From: Boswellia sacra
Lineage: Eukaryota; Streptophyta; Magnoliopsida; Sapindales; Burseraceae
Direction: 5' to 3'
Assembly (NCBI GenBank): GCA_013180625.2
Contig: SNVD02015005.1
Span: 1 to 64,000, forward strand
DNA length: 64,000 bases
A program made the translations under genes and the position numbers. Under the pieces are notes generated by a model. It ran no database searches. It was not told the origin of the DNA and saw only the letters and a list, made by a program, of their open reading frames with translations. This document shows positions 59,640 to 64,000 of the stretch, piece after piece (within the stretch, counting starts at the first letter, position 1; every line of letters begins with the position of its first letter).

Positions 59640-61633
59640 CATGTGCAGATAGATTGAAACCGGTCGAGGGATACACCTCTACTTTTGCCATTTGGGACTT
59701 ATACAGTTTGATAACCGCTTCTGCCCTGAACAACGGGTGTAACTGGTGTCTGTACAAAGTCCTATTCATTGTCGTCTTATGCATTTAATTCTGGCTGACC
59801 TACCCGCCCCCAGGCAAATCACCTGTTGCTCCCACGGTAAGCACCTTTTCTGACCCACATGGTATGAAAAGTTGCACCTACACCCCCTGATTGAAACACC
59901 TGTTATGACAAAAAATGTAAATAAGATTTAGTACGTAATTGTCAAGACCATCATACACACAATACAGACGTCAAATTGCTTGAGTCGCCCTCTCCCCCCT
60001 CTCACACACATATATATGCAACCCATATGACATGGCCATTGGGGCCAACTATGGTTTTATATGAACTGTACCGAATCGGCCCATAGTATACAGTAAATCA
60101 CCTGTTGGACGAGATTGTAGAGGAACTAGTGGCCCAATAAAATGCAGCCAATACGACCTCCCTTCAAAGCTTTTTGTACACATTTATACTCTTGCAGCTA
60201 GGCTCGTTGTGACAACATAAAAGTGGAGTCCGTGTTAGGAGTCATGGTTATGGACGTTCGACAGCCATAAAAATTCTAAATTATATGGTTGCAAAAGTGT
60301 ATGTAATATTTGGACAAATAATAAATTCAAAAAGCTTTATCCACTGCGAAAATGAAATCTAACCATGTAGTTCACCTTGTTGGCTCGTAACGCAACCGAG
60401 GTTAGCAAATTATCTCGGGTAAAATTTGCTAACCTGACGAAATAGAGTGATTCAGTAATATGCTATTAACGCAGAAAACTATATACCATGGCTATTATTT
60501 CAAATCTCCCATCTTCTGACCGTGGTTGGGAATTAGTCTACGTAACCTAAATGACAGTGAACACAATAGTTCAAAATATCCACTTCATATGAAAGCAGAA
60601 TAAGCCACTCAAGTTGTACTATAAATGTTGGCGAGAACATATAAATCCATCAATTACAAGGATAATTGCAACTGAAGAAGATAATATAAATATCATCGTA
60701 ATCCATTAATCCAGTCAATGGGGCCATTTGAATGGATTGCACCAGGGGGTGAACGTATACGTCATTCACTTTAGCGCGTGTCACACGAACATGTGCAGTC
60801 ATCCATGACCATGTGCCGAGACGAGGTGAATTGTTATATGTGATTGTTGTAGCTACAGTGTACATTACATGCACCATATCGGGTCACGCTAACCCTAGGA
60901 ACCCCGTAATGTCATAATGAAATACCCGACATACAGACGCCATAAGGTAGATTTATTGCTGACACAGATATAAATATTGTGAACTAATATATAGAAATAG
61001 ATGAGAACAGATATTGACCCTGACAACACCGTGTTCGTGCCATGTCACCCACTCCAGGTTACAGGACGTGGTGGGGAGGGAAATGGCTGAAGAAATATAT
61101 CGTGGGTGGGCCAGCGTAGCGTGCAATGTGCATCATGAGTTCACTTACAATGGCAAATAGGCCCCACAGTAGTGAAAATTTATTTCACGCAAGTAAACGG
61201 GTAGAAGCCATTTCAGCGAGTAAGGATAGTGCGTATTGGGAAACTATAAGTTTGGATGTGATTAGTCGGTAGGGGGAGCAGTGGAGAATAAAAGAATCCA
61301 GACAGGTGTATTCAGAGATGTGAGGTATAGAGGTAATTATGATCGCCATGTGGCCATACAACTCACTCAAATCTACCACTGGCTCTCTTATGATGTAGCC
61401 AACAGAACAATAATATTTCTTCGTCAATATAAATCTACAGTCTGTACATTTTGTCCCCAAGGAAGCCAGGTTTTGCAAGAGAAAAAGAGGGACACTCCAT
61501 CATGAAGCGAAGTTCAATTCGCGGGGTCATGGTGGTTTTATTAATTGTGTAGTGTATAAAATTTTATACGGTTTTCATAGTGTGGGATTTATCTGAACTT
61601 CGCCATTTTTTACTTGCCTAATTCTATGTTCAG
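59640..61633. other. Region between two divergent pseudogenes
   Basis: About 2 kb that should hold both promoters. It contains a perfect 13-bp inverted repeat at 60399-60435. No coding sequence was recognised; ORFs at 59590-59784 and 60650-60877 (minus) have no family signature. Confidence 0.45.
60399..60435. promoter_or_regulatory. 13-bp perfect inverted repeat
   Basis: AGGTTAGCAAATT (60399-60411) and AATTTGCTAACCT (60423-60435) flank an 11-base loop. It lies between divergent genes. There is no run of T after it, and terminators of that kind are not used in plant nuclei, so a protein-binding palindrome or chance is more likely. Confidence 0.5.
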
Positions 61634-62292
61634 GGGAAATGGTATGTTGTCTTCGAGGGCATTGAACCCAGAATATATGGCAGCTGGGAGGAAACCAGGA
61701 AGCAAGTTGATCGCTACTCTAATGCTAGGCACGAGGCATACAAAAATAAACACGAAGCTGAGCTCGCATATGCTAAGCATCGCCAGTTGAAAACAACCCA
61801 TAGCCAAGGCAGTGGTTCTTCCATAAATGAAGCAGAGCCATGTACACATAGTATCCACTGCTGTAGTTCGGGAGCAGGTGCGTTTAGATGTAGCGGTCAG
61901 AGCATGTAAAATTTATTGAACTATGAGGTAATATGTTATGATGGAGGCAGTCATGGATGATCACAGTTACATGAATATCATGTGCAGGTTTACGCAGTGC
62001 TGACAGAGGGAAGACAGCAGACGTAGTTGCAAGTGAAAACAAGGCAGGGGCTTCTTTAGACAATTTCAAAGGAAGAAAATAGACACATCTAACGAGTGGT
62101 GCACACCTTCCAAAAACAAACGGGTGTTGTGGTGCACGCATAGGAAGAAATATGGTGTTGGAGGAGAGATTGTTGAAGTTTGAAAGAGATGTGAAAGCAG
62201 AGTATAACTGACATGAAGCAAACGTGAAACAACTGTACGAAGCTATGTGCAAGAATATAAGGCAACTGTGCTCACCGGAATCGAAGAAATGA
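61634..62292 (+). pseudogene. RNase H1-type hybrid-binding-domain protein with helical tail, two nonsense codons
   Basis: The exon 61634-61877 follows an acceptor (TTCAG) and encodes Gly-Lys-Trp-Tyr-Val-Val-Phe-Glu-Gly, Ile-Tyr-Gly-Ser-Trp-Glu-Glu, Lys-Gln-Val and Tyr-Ser-Asn-Ala. This matches the N-terminal hybrid-binding domain of RNase H1 (also the viroplasmin domain), which grips RNA/DNA duplexes. It ends with donor GTGCGT. The second exon, from 61988 after TGTGCAG, is in phase and runs to TGA near 62290 with a charged, helix-prone segment (Lys-Phe-Glu-Arg-Asp-Val-Lys-Ala-Glu-Tyr, Lys-Gln-Leu-Tyr-Glu-Ala-Met). TAG at 62080 and TGA at 62209 break it. No RNase H catalytic domain follows. 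The first exon with the start codon was not found. It is divergent from the Ulp1-like gene and about 2 kb away. Confidence 0.6.
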
Positions 62293-64000
62293 TTCGTTTG
62301 CTGGGACTCTGAAATGATGAAACTGTAGTGAAAGTGTGGCCAGGGATATGACTAACGTGTAAGTTATGTTGTCAAACCAGGCGTGGAAGCCGTGGTCAAT
62401 AAACTGTACAATCATCAGAGGGTTGGATGCAGTAGCAGTGTTTTCGCAGTATTTGAAAATGTTACGATGAGCTGCCATCAGCTACTGTAAGACTCCATAA
62501 GAGTTTAGTCAATTCCGTTTTCAACTAGATAATAGAATGTTGCTTGGAATATAATCGTCCCTACAGTATGAATTTCGGTTGCCATTAAAAGTGTAATACA
62601 CTTGTATTTATCTGCCTAAGCACATAGCTACACATTGTGCAAAAGAGCAGTTAGTGGGACAAAATTCGTAAGTCAATCTGGTCAATCAGTCAAAATCATA
62701 CACCGTGGTAGATCCACAAATTACGATCGTAGCTGTACACAAAATTTAGCTAGACGGACGACATGGACAAAACAGATGGAGATACAGCGGCGACAAACCA
62801 ATGCTGCAAATTTTATATTTTTTCTCTAATATTATATTTACAGAATATAATATCACGACTCATTAAGTGCATTTGAATGTCAAACATTGCTGATGGCACT
62901 CTATATATATGAACAAAAGTTGTAAACTTTATTAACAGTTAAATGTTTTAATTTAAAAAAAAACTGATTGACATAGAAACAATTGGCAACCGTGAAACGT
63001 TAAAGTAACCAATTAATTAATTCAAATATCTGGTGGAGAATAAATTATAAGGTTGATTTAGTCTAATTTAGTAGTGTATATAATGTTATATCTGAAATGC
63101 ATGGGAGATGATTATATTGTCTTTCAACAGTTAAATGAAAACGAACACGAAAAAAAATTTTTTGAAACAGGGAAAAAAAGGTCGTAATAGAAAAGTGCTA
63201 GAAGGTGAGTTATTTGTTTGATAAAATAACTTTGCAATATTTTTCCCAGCGTGCAGGGGAATAAAATATATATATTTTAGGGTTATTATTACAGGGATAA
63301 ATTTGTCATAACAAACAATAATAAGCATCGTTAACAATTTCGGGTACAACAACGTAATCAAGTAAACTTATGTAATTTTTTAAGTGGTTTGATCAGAGGA
63401 TGGTCTTAATTTAGGGTAAATCCAAAAAATCTGTGGGCCTTAGTTGTATTCGAACGAGCCAAGAAAATAAATGGTAAATTATCTTCCCCGATAGTAAAAT
63501 TGTTGGTTACACAAGCAATTGTACCTGGCTAAGTCTGATGCGGACCTTGTCATAGTGACAAATAACCACAGTCATTATAGTTAAGAGAAGTGAAGAAGTG
63601 AGTGACATTTGGGACAGTGTTAGATAAATTGATAAAATTAAACTATGCTGGAGAAAAAAACGAAATTGAGTGACAGTATAATTACGAGCCACATAATCAA
63701 TTATCAAACTATAATCTTTAAGAAAATAAATCGTAGCGAAATTTATGTCACATACTTATGTATGTAGAAATTACTACAGTGTTGGTGAAAATCTACTGTA
63801 TAGGACGAGTAAATATATTAGTGCAAAAAAAAATTAGATAGTGGTCGAAGATGCATTTACAAGGTTACTTAAACATCAAATGTGTTATTATAATTTACAA
63901 AGGTACAGCTAATGGGTTTTAAAAGAAAGGATACATTTTATTTGTCCATTTACTCCACACTGTAAAAGTAGTTGGAAATATAACAATGTTGGTCTTATAA
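62293..64000. other. AT-rich DNA at the window end, no gene recognised
   Basis: Increasingly AT-rich with many A/T runs, for example near 62955 and 63147. No ORF with homology and no inverted repeat to the region upstream of 55 kb was found. Confidence 0.5.

Overview
The window is nuclear DNA from a flowering plant, most likely a eudicot. The evidence is an intact Cf/Ve-type LRR receptor-like protein gene, plant-type Ty3/gypsy (Tat-like) and Ty1/copia elements, Mutator-like (MULE) transposons, NAC, glycolate-oxidase and ubiquitin-protease fragments, and plant-style GT-AG introns in AT-rich DNA. The species cannot be read from the sequence. Almost everything is repeats and gene relics. Only two genes look intact: the LRR receptor-like protein (12651-15686, +) and a small GRF zinc-finger membrane protein (23459-23842, +).

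Layout. 1-2423: one end of a minus-strand gypsy element (degraded gag, primer-binding site, 1486-bp LTR), inserted into the gag of an older plus-strand Tat-type element whose gag end, pol and 3' LTR fill 2424-8808. 8809-17158: single-copy-looking DNA with the receptor-like protein gene and a decayed fragment of a second copy. 17159-22614: a MULE with ~100-bp terminal inverted repeats and a dead transposase. 23459-25375: the GRF gene and a second, truncated MULE. 25374-26130: a CACTA-like end and a broken ubiquitin-protease exon. 27095-28520: a large fold-back element made of GTCGAG-type repeats. 29540-29810: a NAC fragment and a 61-bp duplication. 30385-41770: an ~11-kb satellite array (unit ~228 bp) with a 1368-bp higher-order repeat. 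41842-45617: an LTR-like element with a perfect 5-bp target duplication. 45697-53717: a glycolate-oxidase pseudogene (minus strand) split by a 6.6-kb copia element (46032-52599).

55032-62292 is the most unusual part. Two decayed, divergently oriented genes lie about 2 kb apart. The minus-strand gene can be assembled as roughly 13 exons. It appears to join an HMG-box-like N-terminus, a conserved plant domain known from transposon-associated Ulp1 proteins, and a Ulp1 (C48) protease domain whose catalytic His and Cys are both replaced. The plus-strand gene joins an RNase H1-type hybrid-binding domain to a helical tail. I infer that they are cargo of a large DNA transposon or a host-derived pair, but I found no terminal repeats around them.

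Many inactivating changes across the window look like C:G to T:A transitions (Gln to stop, Cys to Tyr). That fits long-term decay of methylated, silenced DNA.
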